Origin: Lucifuga dentata
Taxonomy: Eukaryota > Chordata > Actinopteri > Ophidiiformes > Bythitidae
Reading direction: 5' to 3'
NCBI GenBank assembly: GCA_014773175.1
Contig: VXCM01000299.1
Location: forward strand, 266,833-330,832
Length of the DNA: 64,000 bases
A program made the translations under genes and the position numbers. This document shows, piece by piece, positions 1 to 11,230 of the stretch (its first letter is position 1; each line of letters starts with the position of its first letter). The notes below the pieces were generated by a model, which was not told where the DNA came from, searched no databases, and saw nothing but the letters and a program-made list of their open reading frames with translations.

Positions 1-1755
1 CCCCCCAACCTGCTTCAGCACTGGTCACGACAAGACAACTATTCCTAATATATCTCCTTATGTGCAAACACATACTACCTTGCTGAACTGTGACTTAGAT
101 TACCATCTTGCCAGCATTAGTAACTTTCCCCAATCCTGCAGCACAAGCCTGCTTTTGTCAGGCGATACGGACAAAATGTCAACCTACGCTCACGTACACA
201 CTCTACCCCGGACACACACCTTCACACCGTCACCGCAACCCATCGCTGCCTTACAAACATTTCACCTAATGTCACTTTCCCTCTCTGTTCTATCGCCATG
301 GCAGCAATTTACTCTTTGGAGGTAGTCATGTGCAGAACAAGCTCCGCTAAAGAACTGATTGTTCTTGTTCACAGTACACAAAGCTATTGACTGTGCACTT
401 TGACCCTGCTCCTAGCCTGAATAACCTGCTGCTATTTGAGAGCTGAGTTAAGACTACATGGAATTCTGGCAAAACCACTGCTGCTCAAACACGTTTAACA
501 ATCTGTTAAAGAGCTAGAAGCTTATTTACAGTGTAGATGATGCTCAATGATTACTGAACTATAAATAACTATTCATAAGCTCCACCCCCAAAATTAATCT
601 ATGAATCAAAACACAATCTTTAATGTCAATCTTAAGGAAAGTACTACCAAATGGATCCTTTGATGGCCAATATTTATCTCTGGTATAAACTATGGTGCGT
701 TTATGCGTCTCAGTTTGATGAAATGGATGTTGTGCTGTATTCAGGCTGGTAAATACTTAATTTATTATTACTGAAAAGGACTGGACTCTATTTTTAACAG
801 AAAAAGTTTAGCATTAAAATGGCCCGAGTCCTTCTAATACAACTCATTTTGAATACTACAAATGTTTGGCATCCCTGCCTTACTAGATGGTTTATTATTA
901 TTAATGGGACATAATATGACAAGCATGCCCTGCATAGCTTCTCTGATCATGTTCCAGACGTTTCTGTGTGAGATGTGTTTATGAAGAGATCTGACTGGAA
1001 CCAGCAGAACACTACGCATTACACAATCTATGTGGTCTGTCTGAGTTTGGGTTGCCTTTAACCGCAGCTCTTATTTCAGATTACCAAGGACCAGACTTGA
1101 CAGTAAATCATCAGCAGAACCGACAAATACCTGACCCTGTTACAGCAATTATGGGTAATGGCTGCCTACCTAAAAAAATTTTTGGGAAAGGGGAGAACAA
1201 AGCTCTTGGACTTTTTTTTTTTTTTTAANTTTTTTTTTTTTTTTAATCTTTGTCCCCTGCTATGGCTTCTTATTCCTGCCAATGGAACTCAAATACGCCA
1301 GAAAAGTATGCACTAATGTAAAAGATACATGCATATGCAAAGGATGAACTCAGACATGCATGCATGCAGACAACACACACAAACACACAGTTCAATTGAG
1401 GAACATACCCTTTAACGTGTTTCATTAGGCAAACAAAAAAGGCTTTCAGTGGGCCAATCATAAAACAAGCAGCCAAGCTATGAACATTGCTAATGAAAAT
1501 GTGCTCAAAGAAAGCCTTGTTTTCCACTTGCCATCTCTGTCCAAACCCACGTCTGTGTGTGTGTGTCTCTTCGTAGTGGAGGCTGCTTTTATTTCACTTG
1601 GACTGAAGTCTTACCAATAAAACCTACTGATATTTCTTCAAGCTAACAAGATATGCCCTAAATGCTGATACGATTACGATGACAGCAGAGAGGGTCAATG
1701 ACGCCAGGAATGACACCAGTGTGGTCTTTTACATGATGCCTGATGACATTGCAGT
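1..1755. other. non-coding stretch, nothing recognised
   Basis: AT-leaning, unique-looking sequence. It contains a single-N gap at 1229 inside a poly-T run (about 1211-1244) and a few short CA/GT runs. No reading frame here is bounded by convincing splice signals and no repeat family was recognised. It lies beyond the last supported minus-strand exon (9839-9879), so it is either more intron or 3' flank of that gene; the sequence does not decide which. Confidence 0.6.
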
Positions 1756-2281
1756 TTAAAGGATCATACCTGTGATGCATGTTTAAGTCCAATAAATACT
1801 AGCATACATGTTACGTATTTTGCCAAATCCCCTAATCTTTCAAAATCAAATGTGATTCAGCCACCTTAAAATTCAATGTTTTGCCTGCTAACACATATGT
1901 CTGAACATAGAAAGGAGGGTTGGTTTTAATTTCTCTGTAAAAGCTGTCTTCTCCTGGGACTATATTCCTTGGTGGAGACATACATTGCCTCCTGTGCAGC
2001 TCTGTGTTGGACCAGTTAAATAAAGTTACTTTGACCAAAATAGACTTTATATTTGCTGTGATGGATTACTTATCTCAAGCATGTTTTTAGTCTCTATAAG
2101 TTCATTTTAATAGCAAACTGGAATGCACTGAAACCAATGGCAATCTGGAAGGTGGGGGAAAAAAAATCTAAATCTAATGCTCCAGTAGCCTGTTTTGGGA
2201 AATGGGTTGTCAGTAATATACATGCATGTAGATTGTATATATATTGGGCTCAAACATGCTAAATCGCAGGTACGCTCTTTC
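1756..2281 (+). mobile_element. AGGACC-type MITE, copy 1, near full length
   Basis: Begins TTAAAGGATCATAC, and the inverted counterpart of the left arm is seen at about 2235-2281 (TATTGGGCTCAAACATGC region). The interior holds the family landmarks in order: CAAATCCCCTAATCTTTCAAAATC, a block with TTCTCCTGGGACTATATTCC, GTTAAATAAAGTTACTTTGAC and GGCAATCTGGAAGGT. The right terminus has decayed (CTCTTTCAAA instead of GGTCCTTTAA). It has no coding capacity; short open frames across it are by-products of the repeat. Confidence 0.85.
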
Positions 2282-3180
2282 AAAAAGTATGGTTTTCTAT
2301 TTCCATACCTTGGTGGAATTATTACAATATAGTTTACAATGACAAACATTTTGATAAAAAATGAATAATTTTTCAAATGGAGAGAAGAGGCTTCTAACAG
2401 CCAGCTGAATGCCATGACAAATAAAAGTTAACAGTTTTTCAAGGGCAAATAATGAAATAACAACATAAGTGCCAAAAGACTCTGTTTTCACCCTCTCCAC
2501 AGCTCTGCATATGCTGTCCATCCACCCACTACAGTATATAGAGATATTTCCATCTCCGTTTCCATCTCACACTCATCATTGTTTCATCTCTCTCCATTTT
2601 TCCATGAAGCTGGCGTAGACAGAAGGGAAACAAAAACTGAGGGAGGGATTCAGAGCCATTTTTCACTTTGGTTGGCTCCCTGAAGTGTTGGGTTTGATAG
2701 CATTCCCCTCTGTGTCCCCTTCTATGCGTTTGATGTGTGGCAGAAGGCTGACTCAACACAGGGAGATATACTGATGATGGATCTGCAGTCAAATTAGTCT
2801 TGATTTGAGCTAACAAGAGAATAGAATCCAGCAAATTATTAGAGACGGTAGCATGTGCACACTACCACTAAGAACAGCAGGGAAAGCGAGTAACGCCGCA
2901 GACAGCTCTTTTCCTCTCTGCTTGTTAGGTGGGATGAGATAAACATGTGAATGTGATTAGCAGGAAACTGAAATGTGGCAGTTTAATAGCTATCACACTG
3001 AAAGGATGTGCAAACCTACACAACTTACACTCTCACTTTCTCTCAACCGTGGTTTCCAGATACGCAAATGAGTATTCACAGATGTGTATTTTCCCTTTGA
3101 GGACACCCATGTATACCTGTGTAGTACTTATGTGCAGCCCTGTGTGTATCCTTGTGTATAAGCCCTGTGTGTTTCTGTAC
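2282..3180. other. non-coding stretch with one exon-like minus-strand frame
   Basis: No repeat recognised. On the minus strand a frame of about 100 codons (2529-2834) follows a T-rich acceptor-like site (near 2825, ATTCTCTTGTTAG) and contains a second acceptor-like site at 2611-2610 (TTCTGTCTACGCCAG). A possible donor GTGAGA lies near 2570. The phases do not fit the 41-nt exon at 9839-9879 directly, except that the 2609 site would give a short tail ending in a stop. I treat it as unproven. Confidence 0.3.
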
Positions 3181-3466
3181 TATACCAATGATTTTGCATG
3201 TTTAAACCCAATAAATACTACCCGCATATATGTTGTGTCCAAAACATAAAACTGAATTTTATTTTTCCTGTTATTTTGTCAAATCCAAATCCCCTATTCT
3301 TTCAAAATCAAATGTTCATGTGATACACCCATTTTAAAATTTTTGTTTTGTCTGCTAACACATATGTCTGAATGTACATGCAATGGTTATTTTTGATTTC
3401 TCGGTAAAAGCCGTGTTCTCCTGGGACAATATTCCCTGGCAGAGACGTACATTTTCTTTTTCCGTT
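3181..3466 (+). mobile_element. AGGACC-type MITE, copy 2, left half only
   Basis: Starts in a degraded left arm (ATTTTGCATGTTTAAACCCA) and follows the family interior through TCTCCTGGGACAATATTCCC, then stops at about 3466. The right half and right arm are missing, so this is a truncated relic. Confidence 0.8.
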
Positions 3467-3662
3467 GGGTCCCATCCTGACACGTTACATCACGTACTAT
3501 TACCCAAAGTAACGTAACCTTGTGTAATGTAACATCATGTAACATACACAACATCCCATCATATCATACATCAGTTTTGTGTTGTGTTCAGTAGCATTAC
3601 ATAACAGTATGTCATATACCATCTCATCACGATTTGGTTCACAGTATTACGCGTATTATTTC
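3467..3662. repeat. degenerate GTAAC/GTTAC-rich patch
   Basis: Directly after the truncated MITE, 3484-3562 carries many variants of GTAAC and GTTAC in both orientations (for example GTTACATCACGTAC, GTAACGTAACC, TAATGTAACATCATGTAAC). It looks like decayed short direct and inverted repeats. No family name can be given. Confidence 0.4.
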
Positions 3663-3948
3663 TCCAGTTGGCCTTCTCTAGAATTAAAAGAAAAAAGTTG
3701 CTAAAAATTTATGGATTATGGGCTGATGAATGGCGAGGGAAATGAACGTGAGTGTGTAGGTATGCCAGTCTGCGTTTGCAGTAAATGTGTTGTAAATCTA
3801 AGCGTACATGTCTGTTTAGATAATGTGTGTCCATGCTTGTGCATAGATATGCCTGCCTTAGTTCTGAGCTGAGGTTTTTTTAGAGGCTGGGTCTGACGGA
3901 GGTGGACACCCCTCTGGTATGCTGTTTATGGCCTTGATACAGCTTTAA
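3663..3948. other. non-coding, nothing recognised
   Basis: Unique-looking AT-leaning sequence between a degenerate repeat patch and a microsatellite. No coding or structural signal seen. Confidence 0.55.
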
Positions 3949-3964
3949 ACACACACACACAGAC

Positions 3965-4014
<50 letters not shown>

Positions 4015-4035
4015 ACACACACACACACACACACA
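3949..4035. repeat. compound microsatellite (CA)n(GACA)n(GA)n(CA)n
   Basis: CA repeats run into GACA, then about 24 GA units, then CA again. It is a polymorphism-prone compound simple repeat. Confidence 0.97.
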
Positions 4036-5456
4036 TTACAGGGCACCCCACTTTTCCCCATCAACCCACAATTGAGCACGGCGTCGAGATTCCAATCGAG
4101 GTTGAGCCAGCAGACTGAAGGGATTATTTATGCTGGAAAGGAGAAGGGAACCTCGAGGAGAGAGGCACACAGAGAAAGTGTGTGTGTGTGTTTTCTAACT
4201 TATCTATACTTGTTAGGACCAAATGTCAGTACAAGGATACAAAGGCGAGGAACTTCCAAAGTGAACACTCATTGTTTAGGGTTTACGTTAAAGGGATTAG
4301 GCTTAGGTTAGAGAAAGAGCTGAGATGAAGCATGCAGTAGAGAACGCTGGTGTTGGGTGTAGACGCTGATACACAGAATGAGACCAATTCCAGACTCATC
4401 TTCTACACATCTTCACACTTGAAAGTTTGCAATTTTTCCCCTTCCCAAATCTCCATTGGTCATTTTTTGAGAATGACATCATAGCAGGTCAATGAGTCTT
4501 TGGCTAAGTTTGGTAGCAAACTTCACAAGTTGACAAGGACCGCAGGAACATGTTACTAGTTTTGGGCTTTGTGAAGCCAAGTGCAAAAACATGCAATATG
4601 TACAATAGGTTCCATAGTTCCTGAACCTAATTTGGATTCATTTGGAGCATTTCGACAAAAAATTAATTTGTTCAGAACCAAAAAAGTTGGTTCCTGTTCA
4701 GAACCAGAAAATAGAACCTGAAGTGGGACCCATGTCGACATCAAAAGTGAGCATGTATTATTCAATCTCTGCGAAAGTGAAAAACAAACAAGAAGCTGAT
4801 CCATAGTTGGCTCATGTAACTGCTGGATTGAAGTAAAAACTTAACAATGATAAAATCTTGCAGGCAAACAATTCAGTCTGCCATAAAAAAAATTTTCTAC
4901 TGTTACTTCCATTGGTGACACAATGGTTACACTGGATACTGATCAGAAGCAGTTTGAGAACCAGAACTTTATAGGTTGAAAAGCACTTTGCGTTTCCTCA
5001 TTTAGAAAAAGAGCAACAGGTCAGTCTTCGACCTTCCATCCAAAGGCTGAACCTCCACAGAATGAGTTCTTTGTAAAAGGGAGTTCCTTCATTTTTTAGG
5101 CTAAGTAAAGTACATCACTGTGGAGACCTTTTTTTCCACAACAAGTGAGGACAAACCAGAATAAACCAGAATTATGAGGATTCAAAGTGTTGAGATGTGT
5201 TTTTGGAAAGCTGAGGGCATTTTGGTGCCGCTTCAATGGGAGAGGGAGGTTTGGTAAAAGATTTGACTCGTGCAACTTGTTAGAAAGAAACTTTCCTTGA
5301 GTGTTCCCTTAGCTAATGTGGTTTGCATGTTATGTTGTGTGTGAGTGTATGTGTGCGTGCGTGTGTGTGAACTGTATCTGTGTATTTGAAGCCAGAATGG
5401 AAAAGGCAATGCTTCACAGAATTTCAGTGTTAAAGTAACCAAATTAAAGCTTGCTT
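4036..5456. other. non-coding, nothing recognised
   Basis: Mixed unique sequence without splice-bounded frames. A short AAAAAA run near 4890 and the GT-rich stretch near 5338-5370 are the only simple-sequence elements. Confidence 0.55.
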
Positions 5457-5521
<65 letters not shown>

Positions 5522-5534
5522 CGCACACACACAA
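5457..5534. repeat. microsatellite (CT)n(CA)n
   Basis: About 15 CT units are followed by about 20 CA units with two CG interruptions. Confidence 0.97.
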
Positions 5535-5554
5535 TTATGGCAAGGATGCCTTAC

Positions 5555-5625
5555 CAAAACAATGGCTGTCTCTGCCTGCTCAGTTCTTTGGCCTGTCCGT
5601 CTGCTTTTGGGAAGTTCTCAAACAT
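5555..5625 (-). CDS. possible exon, minus strand, unproven
   Basis: A 71-nt segment is bounded on the minus strand by ...TTGATTTTGAG before 5625 and a good donor TTTTG|GTAAGG after 5555. Read from its first base it is open for 23 codons (MFENFPKADGQAKELSRQRQ...), hydrophilic and coding-like in composition. Against it: its phase does not join directly to the exon ending at 9839, so another exon of suitable length would be needed between them, and the acceptor tract is weak. It sits between two CA microsatellites. Confidence 0.15.
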
Positions 5626-5668
5626 CTCAAAATCAATACAGCCAAGCCACATCAAATAAGCAAGCATG

Positions 5669-5689
5669 CACACACACACGCGTGCACGT

Positions 5690-5738
<49 letters not shown>

Positions 5739-5740
5739 AA
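5669..5740. repeat. CA microsatellite with CG interruptions
   Basis: A pure (CA)n block is preceded by an interrupted part with ACGCGTGCACGTGCGC, which is alternating purine/pyrimidine throughout. A smaller CA block follows at 5833-5852. Confidence 0.96.
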
Positions 5741-6195
5741 GATAGCGGTAAAAATGGTGCTATCATTCACATAGGTACACATGCGACACACACAGAGAAA
5801 ACACACACTTTGCTGTCGCGAACATGCATACACTCACACACACACACACACTAGATCAATTGCACAAACAGTCACACGCTTGGATCAACAGCCAGCGGCA
5901 GTCTCCTCCAGGCCGCTGAGTTAGCTCCCTCTCCTACCACCATTACCACTATTGTAAATACTCCTCAATATGTATTTACACTGGGATTTCAGAACCCTGG
6001 AAAAAATGGGTTTAAAAGAAAAAAAAAACCTGGAAAAATGAAGGAATGTGTTTCACGTTGGTCAGACGTTGGGAACCCTCAGTCCGTATTAGCTTTCTAC
6101 CATAATTTGCTTTGGATTCTCCTACTGGGCAATAAAGGGAGGGATACGTCTCTGTTTCTTCGTGCTTCCCTCTCATTGCTGAGAGTTAGAAAACC
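5741..6195. other. non-coding, nothing recognised
   Basis: Short CA runs and then unique sequence leading to a MITE copy. No frame with splice signals. Confidence 0.5.
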
Positions 6196-6762
6196 TTAAA
6201 GGACCATAGCAGTGATTTTGTATGTGTAAGCCTAATAAACACTACCCGCATACACGTTACATTACTGGCAACCATTTTCAAAAGTATAAATCTGAATTTC
6301 AGTTTTCCTGTTATTTTGCTAAATCCTTCACTCTTTCAAAATCAAATGTTTAGGTGATGCACCCACCTAAAAATTCAATGTTTCGCCTACTAATACATAC
6401 ATTCGAGTGTGGACAGGATGATTGTTTTTAACTTCTCTGTAAAAATTGCCTTCTCCTAGGACTATATTCCTCGGATGAGACATATTTTCTTCCGTAGTGC
6501 TCTGTATTGGATGGTTAAATAAGACTACAGCGACAAAAAACTTCATAGATGTCCTGTTCACTGTGACAAATTGCTTTTCTCAAGCACATTTCAAGTCTCT
6601 ACAAGTTGATTTTTATAGCATACTGGGTGTGGAAGGTAAGAAAAACAATTTTAACATTTCCCACTCCTGTAGTATATTTTGGGAAATGACTGTCTGTAAC
6701 ATAACATGTACATGGGTGTATATTGGGCTCAAACATGCAAAACCACCGGTATTGTCCTTTAA
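6196..6762 (+). mobile_element. AGGACC-type MITE, copy 3, full length reference copy
   Basis: Both ends are intact: left TTAAAGGACCATAGC and right ATTGTCCTTTAA. The two ends are inverted copies of each other over roughly 110 bp, including TGAGCCCAATAAATAC on the left against GTATATTGGGCTCA on the right, and GACAACCATTTCC against GGAAATGGTTGTC in better-preserved copies. The flanking TTAA (or inner TA) is consistent with target duplication. The interior of about 350 bp has no transposase frame, so this is a non-autonomous DNA element. Open frames reading VYIGLKHAK or similar simply translate the right arm. Confidence 0.9.
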
Positions 6763-6936
6763 AGAAACCCACTGTGTCTGGCCAGAAAAAAGGATCCATG
6801 AGAGAATTTTATTGTAATAAAATCCAAAAGTAGAATATAGTTTTTCTCTCTAAATAAACACTGAGTTAGGCTTGGCACATTTCTAGTACATAAATATCCT
6901 CCTCCTACTCACCTTAAGTTATTCCATCTCACACAC
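6763..6936. other. non-coding, nothing recognised
   Basis: Short unique segment after the MITE. On the minus strand a strong donor-like AAG|GTGAGTAGG lies at about 6910, but no polypyrimidine acceptor lies upstream of it. Confidence 0.45.
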
Positions 6937-7065
6937 AAGCACGCACAACACACTCCTATGTACCTCACCCCCATATGAGAATGATTACACGGCCTGCTCC
7001 NAAGCACGCACAACACACTCCTATGTACCTCACCCCCATATGAGAATGATTACACGGCCTGCTCC
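6937..7065. repeat. false tandem duplication around single-N gap
   Basis: The 64 bases 6937-7000 are repeated identically at 7002-7065, separated only by N at 7001. This is the signature of two contig ends that overlap but were scaffolded side by side. Confidence 0.9.
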
Positions 7066-7224
7066 CGTGAATAAATTAGTCTAATCAAGGTCTTTCTTCC
7101 CTGACATCCGTACCTAAATCCCTCGCTCCATTGCCATGAAAAAGAGCAAAGCATCCCCCCAGCTTCACCGACACCCCCAGAGCCCCATCCCTCCATTATT
7201 CCTTCCTTCCTGTACTGTCTGCAC

Positions 7225-7228
<4 letters not shown>

Positions 7229-7270
<42 letters not shown>
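7229..7270. repeat. GA microsatellite
   Basis: About 20 uninterrupted GA units. A CA block follows at 7341-7362. Confidence 0.97.
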
Positions 7271-7273
<3 letters not shown>

Positions 7274-7457
7274 ACCATCATTAATATAGTGGAGGATGAG
7301 CTAATACAGATGGGGTATTAAAGAACACACACAAAGATGCAGTCACACACACACACACACACACATACTTGTGTTATTGATGAACTGTTTGTATGTGGTC
7401 ACTTGTACTCCAGGTTAATAACTTCCAGATGCAAAGCTGTAGATGTAGATGTGTGTA

Positions 7458-7461
7458 CAAC

Positions 7462-7493
<32 letters not shown>

Positions 7494-7525
7494 TGTGTGT
7501 TCATGTGTGTGTGTGTGTGTNCAAC

Positions 7526-7557
<32 letters not shown>

Positions 7558-7584
7558 TGTGTGTTCATGTGTGTGTGTGTGTGT
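7458..7584. repeat. GT microsatellite with single-N false duplication
   Basis: Bases 7458-7520 (CAACG followed by GT repeats, CTGTGTGTTCAT and more GT) recur identically at 7522-7584 after N at 7521. The true locus is probably one copy of about 63 bp. Confidence 0.88.
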
Positions 7585-7918
7585 GCGCGTGCATACTGTC
7601 TGCTGCTTAGGCTAATTATTTATTATTGTGAACTTCTGCATGTTTGTGCTGGAATTAATCGGTGTGTTGAGTGTATGGAACAAACGTCTCTTGTCGTCTC
7701 CTTCTGGGGACCAACTCCTGTCAGCTGACATCCCATGATGCCCAGTTGGCTTTATTGGTCCTTGAATACAACTGCTTGTCTCCTGTCAACAGATGTCTCA
7801 CATTCTGTCTCACATTGATTGTCTATGCTTGCGCACCTGGCACATCAGGCAGATGGAATATGACTATAAACTATACATTATATTAAATCTAGGATGCAAC
7901 ACCTGTCCCAGACACATG
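7585..7918. other. non-coding, nothing recognised
   Basis: Unique-looking sequence between two simple repeats with no coding signal. Confidence 0.5.
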
Positions 7919-7938
7919 TCTGTCTGTCTGTTTGTCTG

Positions 7939-7990
<52 letters not shown>

Positions 7991-7991
7991 N

Positions 7992-8022
<31 letters not shown>
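7919..8022. repeat. compound microsatellite (GTCT)n(ATCT)n-gap-(AT)n
   Basis: GTCT units grade into about 15 ATCT units, then N at 7991, then about 15 AT units. The gap inside means the repeat length is not known. Confidence 0.96.
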
Positions 8023-8024
<2 letters not shown>

Positions 8025-9769
8025 AAATTTGGTGTCAAACAAACACAGGTACACACACATGGACACACATAACACTCCATGCATAGTTGGGTAAGCCTTG
8101 TTGCTATGAAACCAGATGATAGTTTTAATGCACAGCAACACTCCTGAAAGCTGTCTGTTATGGGGGAAACACATGAACACATCTCATCAGCTTGTGCAAA
8201 GATAAGCACTATTTTCACAAGTACCTGGCTGTTTGAGGTTTTTTTTTGTTTTTTTGTAAATAATAAAAAAAGATTAAAGTCAAAGCAATGGTGTAACTCT
8301 CAAAGAACTTGCAGACATTTTTCCAATCCGTTAAATGGTAAAATGAGCCTAAGATGAGGCCTAAGATAAAATTGCATTATCACCATTTAATGAGCATTCA
8401 TACAAAGAACTACTTGGTGCATAGAACATACACATCATGACTCTGAGAGGAAGAAATGGGGGTCTATGCATCTGGTTGCTGGGAAACTAAAATATACAAT
8501 TAATTCTGCTTCATTGATTTGCTTTTTCTTCTTGTCAATTACTGGTTGATGAGCAGAGCTTGAATTAGTTTCTATATTCTTCACCGTGTCGTCTGTGACC
8601 AGAAGCAGACATGAATTTCTATTAAAATGCTTTGGAGTGCAACATGTTTGTGGTAATGTGGAAATGCCAATGCAACACCACATTGAATTTAAGTTAAATT
8701 TTTATTATGCTATGTTATGTTATGTAATGTTAAGTCAGCAAATTATTATTATTATTTTTTTCTTTTGGTAACAAGTAGAAAAAATGCTGCTAAGAACTTC
8801 TTTAGAGGAAAAAAACAAAGCCTTTCCTCAAATAAAGTTGCTGTGAATGCTTTTTGGAGTAATGATGGAGAACTCTGTTAGGTTTGCTTGCTTATTAGCT
8901 AGCTAGCTACTATTTTCATGGCAACCTTGCTTTGATTTTAGATGAATAGTGTTGGGGAAGGTGTCACGTTGTACAGACATGCTTGTGAGCACATGACATC
9001 CTCAGAAGGAAAGAGCAACAACAGGCATTGCATAACCATGACCAGGAACTGTGGTTTAATGATATCCTGGACCATGTACATCATACTCATATACCACTGT
9101 CAGTCCACAGCAAGAAGGTTCTGTGTGTACGTGGGAATCTGTTATCAAGACATTTGGCAGAGAGACTTTCCCTTTCAGAGACACATAGCTGTTGATTTCC
9201 TTCCACAAAGGAACTTCATGACGGGAAATTTAATTATAAGGAAATGATGAATAAATAATAAGCAATTAACTATAACTATAGAAAAAAAATATGTCATGTT
9301 CTCCATGCTAAGTTTGATTTGTATTTTGAGGTCATTTTGAGAAGTATTACTCTGCTGTTTGTATAACTGGATTATAGACTTCACGCAGATTATAGATCTG
9401 GCTCAGACAAACTTCAGTTGCTGGATTTCTTCAACATCCAAACAAAGATGAACTTGAATTTACAATGAAAAACAAGTGGAAACTGATTTGTCTGCTGTTC
9501 TTCCATAATCACGGGAAACATTAGACATAATTAGTTATGTTAATGAGGCCAAACAACTGATGCATTATTAGTAAATGTTTCTATGCCAACATACTTATCT
9601 TATAATAATTCCAAATCCTATTAAGTCTGAATCTAGAATCAGCAATGAGTTCTGAAATGAGTTTTCTTATTGGTATGGTAATTTATGCGCTAAGGTGATT
9701 CATACCCTAATCATCTCATCTACTTAATGGGGGACCCTGCAGTGTACAAAGACAGACACAGACACACGG
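8023..9769. other. non-coding, nothing recognised
   Basis: AT-rich sequence with small patches of ATGTT and GCTA repeats (8711-8735, 8896-8909). No mobile element, RNA gene or splice-bounded frame was recognised. It lies downstream (in transcript sense) of the 41-nt exon. Confidence 0.55.
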
Positions 9770-9803
9770 ATGATGGATGGATGGATGGATGGATGGATGG
9801 ATG
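9770..9803. repeat. ATGG tetranucleotide microsatellite
   Basis: Seven or more GATG/ATGG units, about 40 bp beyond the donor of the exon at 9839-9879, so it lies at the very start of that intron on the minus strand. Confidence 0.95.
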
Positions 9804-9838
9804 AATGGACAGAGGTACAGTAAATGGATGCGACTTAC

Positions 9839-9879
9839 TTCTTGCACTGATTCTCCTTCCGATCTGCAGAACCCAGACT
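9839..9879 (-). CDS. 41-nt internal exon of unidentified minus-strand gene
   Basis: This micro-exon is bounded by an excellent acceptor (a long T/C tract ending TTGTCTTATTTACAG|AG) and an excellent donor (AAGAA|GTAAGTCG). The upstream supported exon (57950-58185) ends on a codon boundary; reading this exon from its first base gives SLGSADRKENQCK plus two bases of a further codon, open throughout. The junction would read KRKF|SLGS, which fits the basophilic R-K-x-S kinase consensus. The other two frames are also open, which is common for 41 nt, so the frame rests on phase continuity. If the exon-like segment at 39187-39220 were included, the frame here would shift to SGFCRSEGESVQE. The product is hydrophilic and unrecognised. 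A MITE copy ends 73 bases upstream of its acceptor. The next exon downstream was not found with confidence. Confidence 0.72.
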
Positions 9880-9951
9880 CTGTAAATAAGACAAGAAAGA
9901 CAGAAATTACAAAGACCTTCTAAGACACAGTCATATCTTGGTTCTCCTTTC

Positions 9952-10520
9952 TTAAAGGAGCATACCGGTGATTTTGCAGTTTTGAGCCCAATAAATACTA
10001 CCTGCATACATGTTACCTGACTGAAAACCACTTTCCTAAATATACTGGAGCGGTACATTTTCGAATTGTTTTTCCTGCCTTCCAACTGTAGTTCATTCCA
10101 GCACGCTATTAGGAGAAACCTGAAACCTGCTTGAGATACGCAGTCCATCACAGCAAATCCAACGTCTTTCTTATTTTTTGTCAAACTTACTTAATGTAAC
10201 CATTCCAGCACAGAGCTGCACAGAAGAAAATGTATGTCTCCACCAGGAAATATAGTTCCAGGACAAGAAGGCTTTTACAGAGAAACTGAAAATGACCGTG
10301 CCTTCTATATTCAGATGTATGTTAGGAGGCGAAACACTGAATTTTAAGGTGGGTATATCACCTGAACATTTGATTTTGAAGGACTAGGGGATTTGGCAAA
10401 AATAACATTAAAACTAAAGCACGGTTGTATGTTTTGGAAAATGGTTGTCAGTAATGTAAGATGTATGGGGGTAGTATTTATTGGGCTTAGACATGCAAAA
10501 TCAAAGGTATAGTCCTTTAA
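9952..10520 (-). mobile_element. AGGACC-type MITE, copy 4, full length, reverse orientation
   Basis: Left TTAAAGGAGCATACCGG and right TATAGTCCTTTAA are intact inverted ends. The orientation is read from TTTTTCCTGCCTTCCAACTG near the left arm, which is the reverse complement of the right-hand landmark of copy 3. It lies in the long intron just upstream of the 41-nt exon. Confidence 0.9.
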
Positions 10521-11193
10521 GTACACACTTGCAGCAACTGTCTCAGAGGGCATATATTAACATAGATTGTATTTTGATGAATTCATATTGGTTTGGGTGC
10601 CTTTGTGGCTTAAACGGCTGAGGTAACTTGATGTAAGTGTGGTTTAAATACAGTGAAGCACTTGATAAACACACCAGCAAGATAAATTAATCACAATATA
10701 CGTAAAACAATCCAGCTACACACAGACATACCCCTCCTTCTTACTCCATTGAGTTTATTTTAATATGATCATGGTGGCCTTCCAGTTAATATATCTCTCA
10801 ATCCTACACTAATCTTGACATTTACCCTCAAGGTTACACCAATCAAATGAACAATGTCACCATATAAAGAACCCATTACATTGGTAATGACCTTGCCTTC
10901 TAAAGCTAATCGGCTCCCTTGCTTCAATTACCAGTGCTGAACCACTGGATATGTTCTGACACATGCATTTATCAAAATTTAATGTGTGTGTGTGTGTGTG
11001 TGTGTGCGGGAGTGTGTGTGNGGGGGGGGGGGGGGAGAAGCTAGAGTAACAGTTTAAAAGCCATTTTCCTCAAGGCAAAGTTCAGGCAAAGGGTTCAGAA
11101 ATTCCAAATCCAAAAATAATAATTCTTGCCATCTCTGCTCAACAGGAGACATTTTAACACCTCCGCTGGGCACTGTTATTTTATTATGCATAA

Positions 11194-11230
<37 letters not shown>

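Noticed and set aside
7374..7615. Overlapping frames of VCVCVC/HTHTHT type here and at most CA/GT repeats
   Set aside because: Translations of dinucleotide repeats, not proteins.
9720..10184. 154-codon minus-strand open frame
   Set aside because: It covers MITE copy 4, reads through the 41-nt exon in a frame that is not the phase-compatible one, and ends in the ATGG repeat.
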